NCBI RefSeq assembly: GCF_018780585.1
Contig: NZ_JADMJL010000003.1
Location: 45,520-109,519, forward strand
Length of the DNA: 64,000 nt
Direction: 5' to 3'
Source of the DNA: Methyloversatilis discipulorum
Lineage (GTDB): Bacteria > Pseudomonadota > Gammaproteobacteria > Burkholderiales > Rhodocyclaceae
The notes below the pieces were generated by a model. It saw nothing but the letters and a program-made list of their open reading frames with translations, was not told where the DNA came from and made no database searches. Below, one piece after another: positions 50,359-59,699 of this stretch (its first letter is position 1; each line of letters opens with the position of its first letter). A program made the translations under genes and the position numbers.

Positions 50359-51224
50359 ACGCGCTTGCGACACGGATCGCCACTGCGCTTGGCGTGGGCT
50401 GCAGGGGCACTGTCGAACTGACACCCGGTCGCACTCGCCGCGCACTGAGGATCGACACTGGCGACACGCCTCTTTTCGTCAAGCTGCTGCCAGCCGACCG
50501 TGCGGAAGTGTTCGCCGCCGAGATGGAAGGACTGGCGCTGCTGCGGGATACCGGCTGCTTCCGGGTACCGGCCGCGCGCGGCCGCGGTACGGCCGGCGAC
50601 GTCGCCTGGCTGGCGCTCGAATGGCTGGACCTGAAACCGGTGTCCACCGACGAAGACGGGCGCGCTTTCGGCACGGCGCTGGCAGCGCTGCACGAAGTAC
50701 ACGGTGAGCTGTATGGCCTGCCGCGCGACAACTGGCTCGGCGACAGCCGTCAGGAAAACGGCACGTCCACGACCTGGCCACTCTTCTATGCGCAGAAGCG
50801 CCTGCAGCCGCAACTCGAACGACTGATCGCCGAAGGCATGCGCGGCGAGCTGATACGGAACCTGCAAGGCATCGTCGAACGCGTACCCGCCCTCTTCCTC
50901 GACTACCGCCCGGCCGCCTCGCTGCTCCATGGAGACCTGTGGCACGGCAATGCCGGCATGGTCGATGGTCAGCCTGCCGTGTTCGACCCGGCCGTGCATT
51001 ACGGCGATCGCGAGGCGGACTACGCAATGACGGAACTGTTCGGGGGCTTCCCGATCTCCATGTACGCCGCCTATCAGAAGAGCGCCCCGCTGGACGCCGG
51101 CGCCGCATCCAGGCGCGGCCTTTACCGGTTGTATCACCTGCTCAACCATACTCTGCTGTTCGGCAGTGCCTACCTGCGGGAAACCGAACGCACCGCAGCA
51201 CGACTGCTGTCTGAACTGCGCTAA
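50355..51224 (+). CDS. Fructosamine-kinase-family protein
   Basis: A 289-residue kinase-fold protein with the family's blocks: FVKLLPADRAEVFAAEMEGL, WLALEWLDL, LPRDNWLGDSRQENG, LLHGDLWHGNAGMV (catalytic loop) and FDPAVHYGDREADYAMT. Members phosphorylate ketosamines so that glycated proteins are repaired. Overlaps the second kinase gene by ATGA. The coupling to two protein kinases may be incidental, or all three may form a stress-response unit. Confidence 0.87.
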
Positions 51225-51330
51225 GAGCGCCCTGGCGCGGCATCTGACGCAGCGCACCCCGGCTCCTGCGTTTTTATGAACGTACGTTCACATCTCATTG
51301 TTTAGGCGAAGAAATAATCCGGAAAAGTTT

Positions 51331-51348
51331 TTGTGTGCAGTGCAACAA
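51331..51348. promoter_or_regulatory. Candidate PhaR-type operator before the phasin gene
   Basis: TTGTGTGCAGTGCAACAA, a near-perfect inverted repeat (TTGTxTGCA / TGCAACAA), just upstream of the -35. TGC-rich palindromes here are what PhaR, the repressor of phasin genes in PHA producers, is thought to bind. No phaR gene is in the window. Confidence 0.45.
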
Positions 51349-51355
51349 AAACATG

Positions 51356-51383
51356 TTGACATCACGTCGACCCGCCCTATAAT
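51356..51383 (+). promoter_or_regulatory. Consensus sigma70 promoter of the phasin gene
   Basis: TTGACA (51356-51361), 16 bases, TATAAT (51378-51383): both hexamers are perfect. The leader to the ATG at 51520 is about 130 bases and could hold further control, but I see no clear structure. The rest of 51225-51330 shows nothing. Confidence 0.85.
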
Positions 51384-51519
51384 CGTGTTCATGGTGCAGC
51401 GCAATACGAACCCTTGGGGTAAGTAGTGAGTCGCACGATTTAGGTGACCTCGTGGGTGTTCCCGGTATTACCGCCCGGTCGTGGTCGCTCTTTCAACTAC
51501 ATGTACGGAGATAACCACC

Positions 51520-52083
51520 ATGGCCTTCACCCCTGAACATTTCGCCGCCGCCAACAAGAATGGCATCGAAGCCCTGCTGACCCTGGCCAACACCGCCTTC
51601 GCCAGCACCGAGCGCCTCGCCGCTCTGAACCTGAACACCGCCCGTTCGCTGCTGGAAGACAGCGTCGCGAACGCCAAGACCCTGATGGGCGCCAAGGACG
51701 TGCAAGAGATCGTGTCGCTGCAGAGCGGCCTGGTCCAGCCGGCGATCGAGAAGGTCGTTGCCTACTCGCGCAGCGTCTATGAAATCGTTTCGCAAACCCA
51801 GGAAGAACTGAGCAAGGTCGTCGAAGCTCAGGTCGGTGAAGTCAACAAGGCTGTCACCTCGACCCTGGATCAGGCCGCCAAGCAAGCCCCGGCCGGTTCC
51901 GACGTCGCCGTCGCCGCTGTCAAGTCGGCCATCGCCGCCGCCAACAGCGCCTACGACAGCATGGCCAAGGCTGCCAAGCAAGCCGTCGAAATGGCTGAAG
52001 CCAACGTGAACGCCGCCACCTCGGCGACCGTTCGTGCCGTCGGCGCCGCCAGCACGACCGCGAAGAAGAAGGCAGCTGCCTAA
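51520..52083 (+). CDS. phaP: Phasin (PHA granule-associated protein)
   Basis: A 187-residue, Ala- and Lys-rich, helical protein of the PhaP type: FAAANKNGIEALLTLANTAF at the start, LNLNTARSLLEDS, and an AAKQ/AAAN-rich amphipathic C-half ending in KKKAAA. It coats polyhydroxyalkanoate granules and limits coalescence. The strong consensus promoter and a good terminator suggest high expression. No pha synthase genes are in the window. GGAG precedes the ATG. Confidence 0.94.
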   Translation: MAFTPEHFAAANKNGIEALLTLANTAFASTERLAALNLNTARSLLEDSVANAKTLMGAKDVQEIVSLQSGLVQPAIEKVVAYSRSVYEIVSQTQEELSKVVEAQVGEVNKAVTSTLDQAAKQAPAGSDVAVAAVKSAIAAANSAYDSMAKAAKQAVEMAEANVNAATSATVRAVGAASTTAKKKAAA

Positions 52084-52101
52084 GTCTTCAAGAGCAGTCT
52101 G

Positions 52102-52132
52102 AAAAGAGCCCCGCCTTGTGCGGGGCTCTTTT
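52102..52132 (+). terminator. Rho-independent terminator of phaP
   Basis: AAAAGAGCCCCGC, loop CTTGT, GCGGGGCTCTTTT, then further T-rich sequence. Perfect 13-base stem 18 bases after the stop; the AAAA/TTTT arms make it two-directional. Confidence 0.95.
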
Positions 52133-52155
52133 CGTTTACACGACTGCAGCGGGTT

Positions 52156-53187
52156 TCAGTCCGGAGTCATCACGAAACCACTCACGTCGCCCGCCACATT
52201 GACGCCGTAGCCCGCGATCTGACCTCTGTCGTTGATCGCTCGCGCCAGCGCCAGGCGACGCCAGCCCGCCCGCCGTACCTCCGGCAGGTCCTCGAGCACC
52301 GTCAGCCTCTCCGTGCCGAGGTCAAAGAGCACCGCGCGCCCGCCCTGTACGCCGACCACCTGCCCGCGATTGTTGATGTCGTAGGGCTCGAACGGAATCT
52401 CGATCGTCGTGCCCTGCACCTCTCCTGGTCCGGCCGGCGTCCACACGAAACCCCGTCCGTCGAAAACGCCGACGACCTGTCGCTGGTCGTTGATGCCGCG
52501 TGCCTCGCCGCTCGTGCTGGCCGGCGCCGACAACTCTCCGACCGGATGCGCACGTCCGGTCGCCGGATTCCATAACCAGGGCGGATGTGGCGTGACGTAC
52601 GCATGGCCGGCAATCCAGCCCAGCGGTCCGATGGCGCGCGCCACGCCCGAGCCGCCGAGATCGGACGGCAAAGGCGTGATGCTGCGTACGGGCTGCGAAC
52701 TGTCGTACCGCCAGGTGAAAGCAATGTCGACCACGAATGAACGACCCACCTCTTCCCGGAAACCACCGACAACGTCGCCGGCCTGATTCACCGCGAGCAA
52801 TTCGCTGCTGAGCACGCGCCGGCCAGGGAACTGGACAGCCTCGACCTCGCCGCCGGACCACACGGCTGCGATCTTCCGGCCGCCGCCGCTCGTCTGGCAG
52901 TGTCCGACGACGAGACCCGTGTCATTGATGCCGGCGGCAGTGCATGCGGCGGTGCCCGCAGGCCGCGGCAGCGGCGTCAGACCGACTCCCCGCCGCCAGA
53001 CGAAAGCGCGATTGCCGTCCGCGTCGCTGCCGTACCCGACCACATCACCGCCTTCGTTGATGGCGTAGGCCTCGCTGACGTGCGGCCCACCGGGCAGGTC
53101 ACCGAGGTCGTCGATCTGCCAGCACCCGGCCAGCGCAGCTGCAAACGTGAGCACTACACAGGCACGCGCCGCCGACACGCGATTCAT
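52156..53187 (-). CDS. HAF-repeat lipoprotein
   Basis: A 343-residue secreted lipoprotein: signal with lipobox LAGC (Cys about 22), then about seven repeats of the HAF type, each with a turn like INEGGDVVGYGSDADG or INDTGLVVGH or INDRGQIAGYGVN, alternating with a hydrophobic or aromatic strand (AFVWR, GFVWTP, SGFVM). Such repeats resemble beta-propeller blades and occur in extracellular proteins of unknown function. GGAG eight bases before the ATG fixes the start. It shares the gap with the phasin terminator. Confidence 0.85.
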   Translation of the reverse strand: MNRVSAARACVVLTFAAALAGCWQIDDLGDLPGGPHVSEAYAINEGGDVVGYGSDADGNRAFVWRRGVGLTPLPRPAGTAACTAAGINDTGLVVGHCQTSGGGRKIAAVWSGGEVEAVQFPGRRVLSSELLAVNQAGDVVGGFREEVGRSFVVDIAFTWRYDSSQPVRSITPLPSDLGGSGVARAIGPLGWIAGHAYVTPHPPWLWNPATGRAHPVGELSAPASTSGEARGINDQRQVVGVFDGRGFVWTPAGPGEVQGTTIEIPFEPYDINNRGQVVGVQGGRAVLFDLGTERLTVLEDLPEVRRAGWRRLALARAINDRGQIAGYGVNVAGDVSGFVMTPD

Positions 53188-53312
53188 CGAACACTCTCCA
53201 CACGAAAATTCCGCGCGAATAGTGAATCGTCGTATCGACGATGTCGATCGGATCTGCTCCCCGGCCGTGACAGGCGTCTTGATCAGGGGTCCGACAGCCC
53301 GCCTGGCGTCGG

Positions 53313-54065
53313 TCAGAGCGGGTCTGCGTCGACCTCCAGGCCGCGCTGGATCACCTCGGCACGCATGGCTGCCAGCGCCGGGGCGACCTTGTCCGGATCG
53401 CCCTTGGCGCCCAGTTCGATGTGCGGCCGCGCCCGCTTCGCGTTGCCGAAGCTGGGCAGGCTGAATACGGTGACACCGTAGTCGCGCTCGATCGCCTGCA
53501 TCAGGTCGAGCAGCCGGCTCTCGTGCGCGTCGAACACGAAGAAGGACGCCTCCGTCCAGTTGCGGGTGTGATGCAGGTGCCGGTACTTCGTGTCGAGCAC
53601 CCACTGCATCATCGGCCAGGCCATTTCCGGAAAGCCCGGCACGAAGTGGTGATCGCCACAGCTGAAGCCGGGAATACGGTTGAACGGATTGGGAATGATG
53701 TCGCACCCTGCCGGAAACTCGCCGAGACGCAGACGGTTTTCAGTCACCTCGGCGCCGAAACGTGCGCGGATCTCGACCTCGGCCGCCGGATGCAGCACGC
53801 AGTCGACACCAAGCGCCGCCGCCGCCGACTGCCTCGTGTGGTCGTCCGGCGTGACACCGATGCCGCCACAGGAGAACACGATGTCGGTCGTCGCCATCGA
53901 ACGACGGAAAGCGTCGATCAGACGCGGCCGTTCGTCGCCCAGATAGCTCGCCCAGGACAGCTGCAGGCCGCGCTCGGCGAGCAGTTCGCGCACTTTGGCG
54001 AAGTGTCCGTCCTGACGACGGCCGGACAGGATTTCATCGCCGATGATGTAGAGGCCGATGGCCAT
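53313..54065 (-). CDS. CinA-like molybdopterin-binding domain protein
   Basis: A 250-residue protein of the CinA N-terminal / MoaB type: AIGLYIIGDEILSGRRQDGH at the start, DIVFSCGGIGVTPDDHT (the conserved GG.G.TPDD), and PGFPEMAW. It lacks the C-terminal NMN-deamidase domain of full CinA. In betaproteobacteria such single-domain proteins are common and mostly unstudied. 77 bases downstream of ubiD. Confidence 0.88.
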   Translation of the reverse strand: MAIGLYIIGDEILSGRRQDGHFAKVRELLAERGLQLSWASYLGDERPRLIDAFRRSMATTDIVFSCGGIGVTPDDHTRQSAAAALGVDCVLHPAAEVEIRARFGAEVTENRLRLGEFPAGCDIIPNPFNRIPGFSCGDHHFVPGFPEMAWPMMQWVLDTKYRHLHHTRNWTEASFFVFDAHESRLLDLMQAIERDYGVTVFSLPSFGNAKRARPHIELGAKGDPDKVAPALAAMRAEVIQRGLEVDADPL

Positions 54066-54142
54066 GATCGAAACTCCTGTTCAGCGCGAAGGGCGCTGAA
54101 TATCGTGATAAATAAGACCGACTCGTGATCAAAGCGCGTGCG

Positions 54143-55636
54143 TCAAAGTCCGAGCTCGGACCACATCGCATCGACGCGCTTCTTCACGTCGGCATCCATC
54201 TCTATCGTGCGTCCCCACTCGCGGCTGGTTTCGCCCGGCCACTTGTTGGTCGCATCCAGCCCCATCTTCGACCCGAGGCCGGCGACCGGGCTGGCGAAAT
54301 CGAGGTAGTCGATCGGCGTGTTGTCGACGATGACGGTATCGCGCCTCGCGTCCATGCGCGTGGTCATCGCCCAGATCACTTCCTGCCAGCTACGGATGTC
54401 GATGTCCTCGTCCACGACGATGATGGTCTTCGTGTACATGAACTGCCGCAGGAAACTCCATACGCCGAACATGACCCGCTTGGCGTGCCCCGGGTACTGC
54501 TTGCGCATGGACACCACCGCCAGCCGGTAGGAGCAGCCCTCGGGCGGCAGGTAGAAGTCGGTGATTTCCGGAAACTGCTTCTGCAGCAGCGGCACGAACA
54601 CCTCGTTCAGCGCCACGCCCAGCATGGCGGGTTCGTCCGGCGGCTTGCCGGTATAGGTCGAGTGGTAGATCGGATTGCGGCGCATGGTCATGCGTGTGAT
54701 CGTGAACACCGGAAACTCGGCCACTTCGTTGTAGTAACCGGTGTGGTCTCCGAACGGCCCTTCTGGCGCGTGCTCATAGCCGGACGGGTGGTTCGCGTCC
54801 GGCCGCAGTTCGCCTTCGAGCACGATTTCGGCGCTGGCCGGCACGTCGAGATCGTTGCCGATGCACTTCACCAGTTCGGTGCGGCTGCCACGCAGCAGGC
54901 CGGCGAACTGGTACTCGGACAGCGTGTCCGGCACCGGCGTCACCGCGCCCAGTATCGTCGCCGGATCACAGCCCAGCACCACCGAAACCGGGAAGGCCGT
55001 ACCCGGAAACTTGCGCGCGTGGTCGCGGAAATCGAGCGCACCGCCGCGGTGGGCCAGCCAGCGCATGATCACCTTGTCCTGCGCGATCACCTGCTGGCGA
55101 TAGATGCCGAGGTTCTGCCGCTTCTTGTCCGGTCCGCGCGTCACCACCAGCCCCCAGGTGATCAACGGTGCCGCATCACCCGGCCAGCAGTGCTGTACCG
55201 GCAGGCGCGACAGATCGACCTGACTGCCTTCCCACACGACGTCCTGACACGGTGCCGACGACACCTTCTTCGGTGCCATCGAAAACACCTGCTTCAGCAT
55301 CGGCAGCTTGTCCCAGGCATCCTTCAGGCCCTTGGGCGGCTCCGGCTCCTTCAGCATGGACAGCGTGCGGCCGATGTCGCGCAGCGCTTCCGCCCATCTG
55401 TCGCCGCTGACGCCCATGCCGAGTGCCACGCGTCCCGGCGTACCGAACAGGTTGCCGAGCACAGGCATCGTGTGACCCGTCGGCTGCTCGAACAGCACCG
55501 CCGGCCCCTGCGCGCGCAGAACGCGGTCGCAGATCTCGGTCATTTCCAGGTGCGGCGACACCGGGCGCGCGACGCGCTTCAGTTCGCCCATCCGTTCGAG
55601 CTGCGCGATGAAGTCGCGCAAATCCGTGTATTTCAT
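54143..55636 (-). CDS. ubiD: 4-hydroxy-3-polyprenylbenzoate decarboxylase UbiD
   Basis: UbiD, 497 residues, a prenylated-FMN decarboxylase of ubiquinone synthesis. Motifs: [20 protein letters not shown] at the start, [11 protein letters not shown], the [14 protein letters not shown] and [10 protein letters not shown] strands, and the Glu-rich [14 protein letters not shown] (about 280). Usual length. The prenylating partner UbiX is not in the window. Confidence 0.96.
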   Translation of the reverse strand: MKYTDLRDFIAQLERMGELKRVARPVSPHLEMTEICDRVLRAQGPAVLFEQPTGHTMPVLGNLFGTPGRVALGMGVSGDRWAEALRDIGRTLSMLKEPEPPKGLKDAWDKLPMLKQVFSMAPKKVSSAPCQDVVWEGSQVDLSRLPVQHCWPGDAAPLITWGLVVTRGPDKKRQNLGIYRQQVIAQDKVIMRWLAHRGGALDFRDHARKFPGTAFPVSVVLGCDPATILGAVTPVPDTLSEYQFAGLLRGSRTELVKCIGNDLDVPASAEIVLEGELRPDANHPSGYEHAPEGPFGDHTGYYNEVAEFPVFTITRMTMRRNPIYHSTYTGKPPDEPAMLGVALNEVFVPLLQKQFPEITDFYLPPEGCSYRLAVVSMRKQYPGHAKRVMFGVWSFLRQFMYTKTIIVVDEDIDIRSWQEVIWAMTTRMDARRDTVIVDNTPIDYLDFASPVAGLGSKMGLDATNKWPGETSREWGRTIEMDADVKKRVDAMWSELGL

Positions 55637-55834
55637 GTCGTGTTACGGCTCCAGTACTTCGCGCCTTGCTGAGTCCTGCGCAGTGCGCGGCCGATGGTAA
55701 GCGATAGTGAAGGCCGCCGCACTCCGCACGCGGCTACGGACCGCGCGGCACAGCAGGCGTTCCGATACAGCTGTCGCAACCGCGGCCGGCAGTCGGCTGT
55801 CAGAATGCGCGACCGTCCCACCCACCTGCACGAC

Positions 55835-56734
55835 ATGCTTGCCTGGTACGCCGACCACTTCGTCCTGCCGCTGCCCGAAACCCATCGCTTTCCGATGGAC
55901 AAGTACCGCCGGCTGCGCGAACGCGTCGCTGCAGAACTGCCGGGCGTCACGCTGAGCGAGCCGCCGGCTGCAACCGACGCCGAACTGTGCCGCGCACACG
56001 ACGCCGGCTACGTCGATCGCGCCAGCCGCGGCGAACTGAGCGTGAACGAAATCCGCATGATCGGCTTTCCGTGGTCGGCGCAGATGATTGAGCGCTCGCG
56101 CCGCTCCGCCGGCGCCACCATGGCCGCCTGTCGCAGCGCGCTGCGTGACGGCGTGTCGGTCAATCTGGCTGGCGGCACCCACCACGCCAAGCGCGCCAGC
56201 GGCGCCGGCTATTGCGTGTTCAACGACTCGGCGGTGGCCGCCCGCATGCTGCAGGCCGAGTGCGGCATCGAACGCGTGGCCATCGTCGACCTCGACGTGC
56301 ACCAGGGCGACGGCACCGCCGAAATCCTCGGACGGGCGGACGACGTATTCACGCTGTCGCTGCACGGCGATCGCAACTTCCCCTTCCGCAAGGAACGCAG
56401 CCACCTCGACGTCGCACTGCCCGACGGATGCGGCGACGACGCGTATCTCGCCGCACTCGACGACGCGCTGACACGGATGAGTGCACGCTTCGATCCACAG
56501 TTCATCCTTTTCCTCGCTGGCGCAGATCCGTTCGAGGGCGACCGCCTCGGCCGGCTCAAGCTCACCAAACCGGGCTTGGCCGCACGTGACACCCGGGTAT
56601 TCGACTACTGCCGTCGGCGTGACCTGCCACTGGCGGTGGCGATGGCCGGCGGCTACGCGGAAGACATCGCCGACATCGTCGATATCCACTTCGCCACTGT
56701 CGCTGCCGCGCTACGCCACGCCACGACGCGCTGA
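55835..56734 (+). CDS. Histone-deacetylase-family amidohydrolase
   Basis: A 299-residue enzyme of the class that includes acetoin-utilisation and acetylpolyamine deacetylases: GGTHHAKRASGAGYCVFND (tandem His), VDLDVHQGDGTAEIL (zinc ligands), LAGADPFEGDRLGRLKLT and GGY near the end. ATG 55835 matches the family's usual MLAWYADHFVLP opening; an in-frame ATG at 55805 is the alternative. Divergent from ubiD; the substrate in bacteria is unknown. Confidence 0.9.
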   Translation: MLAWYADHFVLPLPETHRFPMDKYRRLRERVAAELPGVTLSEPPAATDAELCRAHDAGYVDRASRGELSVNEIRMIGFPWSAQMIERSRRSAGATMAACRSALRDGVSVNLAGGTHHAKRASGAGYCVFNDSAVAARMLQAECGIERVAIVDLDVHQGDGTAEILGRADDVFTLSLHGDRNFPFRKERSHLDVALPDGCGDDAYLAALDDALTRMSARFDPQFILFLAGADPFEGDRLGRLKLTKPGLAARDTRVFDYCRRRDLPLAVAMAGGYAEDIADIVDIHFATVAAALRHATTR

Positions 56735-56835
56735 CGTAGCCGTTGACGCAAGCCTGCCGTGTTCTGGTAGATTCCGCCTCATATATGCCTTCAGCATATT
56801 CTTGGATTCCACCAACCGGGAGGTCAGACCGTCCG

Positions 56836-57504
56836 ATGAACACCCGACACCTGGGCACAGCCCTCGCCCTTGGCGCATTGCTCGGCGGCTGCGCCGCGCC
56901 GCACAGCGAAACGCCGCTCGCCACCAATTTCCCGACCACGAAGCAGCCCAAGGTGCAGGCGGCCGGCCACTGGTCGGTCATCGCCCGTGATGTCGCGGCG
57001 CAGATCGCGCGCGACCTGAAGGACGAACGCCCGCTGTTCGTACGCGAGAGCAGCGCGCGCACCCACTTCAATCTCGCCTTCGAGAAGCAGCTCATTTCGG
57101 CATTGATCGAACAGGGGCGCACCGTCAATCGCACGCCGCAGGGCGCGCTGGTGCTCGAGTTCGATACCCGCACGCTGCGCTTCTCGGCGGATCGCCCGCA
57201 GTACAGACACAGCGGCACGGCAACCATGCTGGCGGCCGGACTGTGGGGGCTTGCCGTGGCTGACGCCAGTGCGGCGGGCGTGGCGACCGCAGGCGTCGCC
57301 GGCGCCGACGCCTACGGCTGGTTCCGTTCCGAGTTCGCGTCCGGTGCGACGCCGCAGACGGAAATCATCGTCACTGCGCAGGTCAGCGACGAGCAGCGCT
57401 TCCTCGCCCACCGCACGCATGTCTATTACGTCGCCGACGGCGACCGCGCGCTGTACGACGCCGGCAGCGGCACGCACACCATCCGCCTGAATGGAGATCA
57501 GTGA
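56836..57504 (+). CDS. Lipoprotein of unknown function
   Basis: A 222-residue protein with a lipobox signal (LLGGCA, Cys about 19), a mixed alpha/beta soluble part, a hydrophobic Gly/Ala stretch (about 130-155: LAAGLWGLAVADASAAGVAT), and a VYYVADGD segment near the end. I do not recognise the family. Its stop lies two bases before the next gene, also a lipoprotein with a FlgO-like domain. No flagellar genes are nearby. Confidence 0.7.
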   Translation: MNTRHLGTALALGALLGGCAAPHSETPLATNFPTTKQPKVQAAGHWSVIARDVAAQIARDLKDERPLFVRESSARTHFNLAFEKQLISALIEQGRTVNRTPQGALVLEFDTRTLRFSADRPQYRHSGTATMLAAGLWGLAVADASAAGVATAGVAGADAYGWFRSEFASGATPQTEIIVTAQVSDEQRFLAHRTHVYYVADGDRALYDAGSGTHTIRLNGDQ

Positions 57505-57505
57505 G

Positions 57506-58054
57506 ATGCGTTCCTCTGTCCTCGCGCTGCTGTGTGCCGGCCTGCTGCCGCTGGCCGCCTGCACGTCCTCGGCCAAGCCCGATCCCACCTACGAACAGGC
57601 GGCCAGCGACCGCTTCGTGCCGGCCAACTACAAGGCGGCCGATGCGCTGCTCGGGCAGATCGACAATTCGATCGGCAGCGGCAATCCGCTCATCATCGCC
57701 ACCGTGGTGAACATCGACGCGCTGGACCAGTCGTCCACGCTCGGCCGGCTGGTGTCGGAGCACGTATCGTCGCGCTTCTCGCGCGCCGGCTACCACATGG
57801 TGGAGATGAAGTTCCGCAACAACGTGTATGTGCGCCAGCACCAGGGCGAAATGATGCTCACCCGGGAGATCAAGGATCTCGCCCGCTCGCATCAGGCGCG
57901 CGCCGTCATCGTCGGCACCTATGGCGCCGCGGAAGACATGGTGTTCATCAATCTGAAGGTGATCGACCCGGCCACCAATGTCGCGCTGGCCGCGCACGAT
58001 TACGTATTGCCGCGTGACGCCGCGATGAAGTCGCTGCTGCGCAGCACGCGCTGA
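57506..58054 (+). CDS. FlgO-like lipoprotein
   Basis: A 182-residue lipoprotein (lipobox LAAC, Cys about 19). The core has the FlgO pattern: LIIATVVNIDALDQSSTLGRL, RFSRAGYHMVEMKFRN and ARAVIVGTYGAAEDMVFINLKVID. FlgO in Vibrio stabilises the outer-membrane part of the flagellum. Here it is paired with an unknown lipoprotein and no flagellar genes, so another envelope role is likely. GGAG nine bases before the ATG at 57506 decides the start. A GACGGC-AGTT-GCCGTC hairpin (58053-58068) follows without a T run. Confidence 0.8.
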   Translation: MRSSVLALLCAGLLPLAACTSSAKPDPTYEQAASDRFVPANYKAADALLGQIDNSIGSGNPLIIATVVNIDALDQSSTLGRLVSEHVSSRFSRAGYHMVEMKFRNNVYVRQHQGEMMLTREIKDLARSHQARAVIVGTYGAAEDMVFINLKVIDPATNVALAAHDYVLPRDAAMKSLLRSTR

Positions 58055-58076
58055 CGGCAGTTGCCGTCGCAAGGGT

Positions 58077-58991
58077 TCAGCCCGTGCGGCGGCTGCGCAG
58101 CCATTTGAGACCGAGCGGCCACAGCGTGCGCTGCATGTCGGAGTGGAAGGGCGCAAAGTGGCCGATACGGTTCAGGCCAAAGCGGGCCGGCAGGAACTGC
58201 ACCTGGCGCGTACGCGCCTGCGTGAACCAGCCGAGCAGCCGTTCCATCGCCGCCGGCGTCGCGTAGGGGTCGTCGGCCGAGGCGCAGGCCAGCACTTCGC
58301 CGCGGTAGCCCGCAAAGGCGGCGCGGGCCGCGTCGCCGTCCGGGGTGCCGCCGGCGCCGGGCAGCCAGCGGTAAAGCCGGTCGAAATCCGGCCACAGCCG
58401 CAGCCCCCATTCGAGCGCTACACCACGGGGCAGGTCCTCCAGCCAGCCCAGACGCTTGCCCGGGAAATAGCCCATCACCAGTGCGAGCGCCGGCATCAGC
58501 AGATGCCAGCGCAACAGGTAGCCGACACGCTGGCGCGGCGCGTAGTCCGGCCAGTAGGCGTATTGCGAGCCGACCAGCAGCAGTCGGGCGAGCCGCGCAT
58601 TCGACGGCGCCGACCCGAGGCAGAAGCCCCCGATGCTGTGGCCGACGCCGACCAGCGTGCGCCCGGGGAAGCGGGCGGCCAGCGTACGGATCGCCGCGTC
58701 GGTGTCGAGCGCGCCCCAGTCGTGCTTGGTTGCACGCAGTCCGCGCAGGCTGCCGTAACGGCTGTCGCCGATGCCGCGATAGTCGAAGGTCATGGCCGGC
58801 AGCCCATGTGCGGACAGCCAGGCGGCGAAGCGTCCGTAGTAGCGCGCCGCCACTCCGGTGGCGCAGCAGATGATGACCGCCGGCCGCCTGCCGTCATCCA
58901 GTAGCGGTCGCCACAGGCGACCACGCAGCCGGTAGCCGTCGGCCGCGGCGAACTCGATGTCCTCCGGCGCGCGCGGCTCGTGTCCGCTCAC
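58077..58991 (-). CDS. Alpha/beta hydrolase
   Basis: A 304-residue serine hydrolase: nucleophile elbow GVGHSIGGF (Ser about 121), oxyanion-type CCATG (VIICCATGVAARYYG), FDYRGIGDSRYG and a late acid/His region (SADDPYA, RIGHFAPFH). No signal peptide. Start is GTG 58991, overlapping the DinB gene stop as GTGA. The substrate is unknown. Confidence 0.85.
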   Translation of the reverse strand: MSGHEPRAPEDIEFAAADGYRLRGRLWRPLLDDGRRPAVIICCATGVAARYYGRFAAWLSAHGLPAMTFDYRGIGDSRYGSLRGLRATKHDWGALDTDAAIRTLAARFPGRTLVGVGHSIGGFCLGSAPSNARLARLLLVGSQYAYWPDYAPRQRVGYLLRWHLLMPALALVMGYFPGKRLGWLEDLPRGVALEWGLRLWPDFDRLYRWLPGAGGTPDGDAARAAFAGYRGEVLACASADDPYATPAAMERLLGWFTQARTRQVQFLPARFGLNRIGHFAPFHSDMQRTLWPLGLKWLRSRRTG

Positions 58992-59488
58992 AGTCCGCTC
59001 AGGCGCAGGAAGTAGACGAGATCCATCTCCGGCGCCGGCTGGCCCAGGCGCGTGGCGACCGCCGACATCTGGCCGCGGTGGTGGGTCGCGTGATTGAACA
59101 CATGCAGCAGCGTGCCGGCCCACGGCGTGTCACAGGGCTGAGCGGCCATGCTGGCGTAGCGCAGCCGGCCCCCGAAGGTAGTGTCGTCGGCCCCCTCGAC
59201 CAGTTCGATCCAGCGCTCGGCCTGCGCACGCACCCGTTGCCGCAGCGTCGCGCGATCGGACTCGACCTCGTCGGCGAGCGATGCGGCCGCATACGGCCGG
59301 CCGGTGAAGCGGCCGTACCAGATCAGGTCGGCCAGCAGCAGATGATTGAGGGTGCCGTGCAGGCTCTTGAAGAACAGCCCGTGATCGGTACGCCAGTCGG
59401 CGTCGCTGACAGCCTCGAGCGACGCGAACAGGCGGTCGAAGGCCCAGCCGTGGTAACGGGCCATGGTCAGACTGTGCGCTTTCATCAT
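58988..59488 (-). CDS. DinB-family protein
   Basis: A 166-residue four-helix DinB/YfiT-type protein: ARYHGWAFDRLFASL opening, the metal-type His in TLNHLLLADLIWYGRF (about 49) and the HVFNHATHHRGQMSAV block (His about 131 and 135). Members are often thiol-dependent transferases or DNA-damage-linked; the function here is unknown. Two ATGs (59488, 59485) start it. Coupled to the hydrolase gene downstream. Confidence 0.88.
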   Translation of the reverse strand: MMKAHSLTMARYHGWAFDRLFASLEAVSDADWRTDHGLFFKSLHGTLNHLLLADLIWYGRFTGRPYAAASLADEVESDRATLRQRVRAQAERWIELVEGADDTTFGGRLRYASMAAQPCDTPWAGTLLHVFNHATHHRGQMSAVATRLGQPAPEMDLVYFLRLSGL

Positions 59489-59501
59489 TGCAGGTCCGGA
59501 G

Positions 59502-59699
59502 TCAGTGCAGGCGTTTCGCCTGCGCGCGAAACCCGTCCTCGAAGCGACCGCCAAGCACCGACGGCAGGTCCGAGCGGCCGAGGCCGAGATCACGCAGTTC
59601 AAGATCGTTCATCGCCTGCAATTCTGCACGCGCGCGACGCTGCCGGCGTACCTCGCGCAGCCGGCGGGCCATATCACTGAGCCAGGCGTGCGCGGACAT
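59502..59699 (-). CDS. DUF1127 small protein
   Basis: A 65-residue protein. It has basic N-terminal helices and the DUF1127 core LQAMNDLELRDLGLGRSDL. The start ATG 59699 has AGGAG seven bases upstream and lies 26 bases inside the tautomerase gene. DUF1127 proteins are RNA-binding regulators of phosphate and metabolism in some alphaproteobacteria; role here unknown. The DinB gene starts 13 bases after its stop. Confidence 0.85.
   Translation of the reverse strand: MSAHAWLSDMARRLREVRRQRRARAELQAMNDLELRDLGLGRSDLPSVLGGRFEDGFRAQAKRLH

Noticed and set aside
58053..58068. GACGGC-AGTT-GCCGTC hairpin as a terminator of the FlgO-like gene
   Set aside because: Six-base stem with no T run on either strand; too weak to call.
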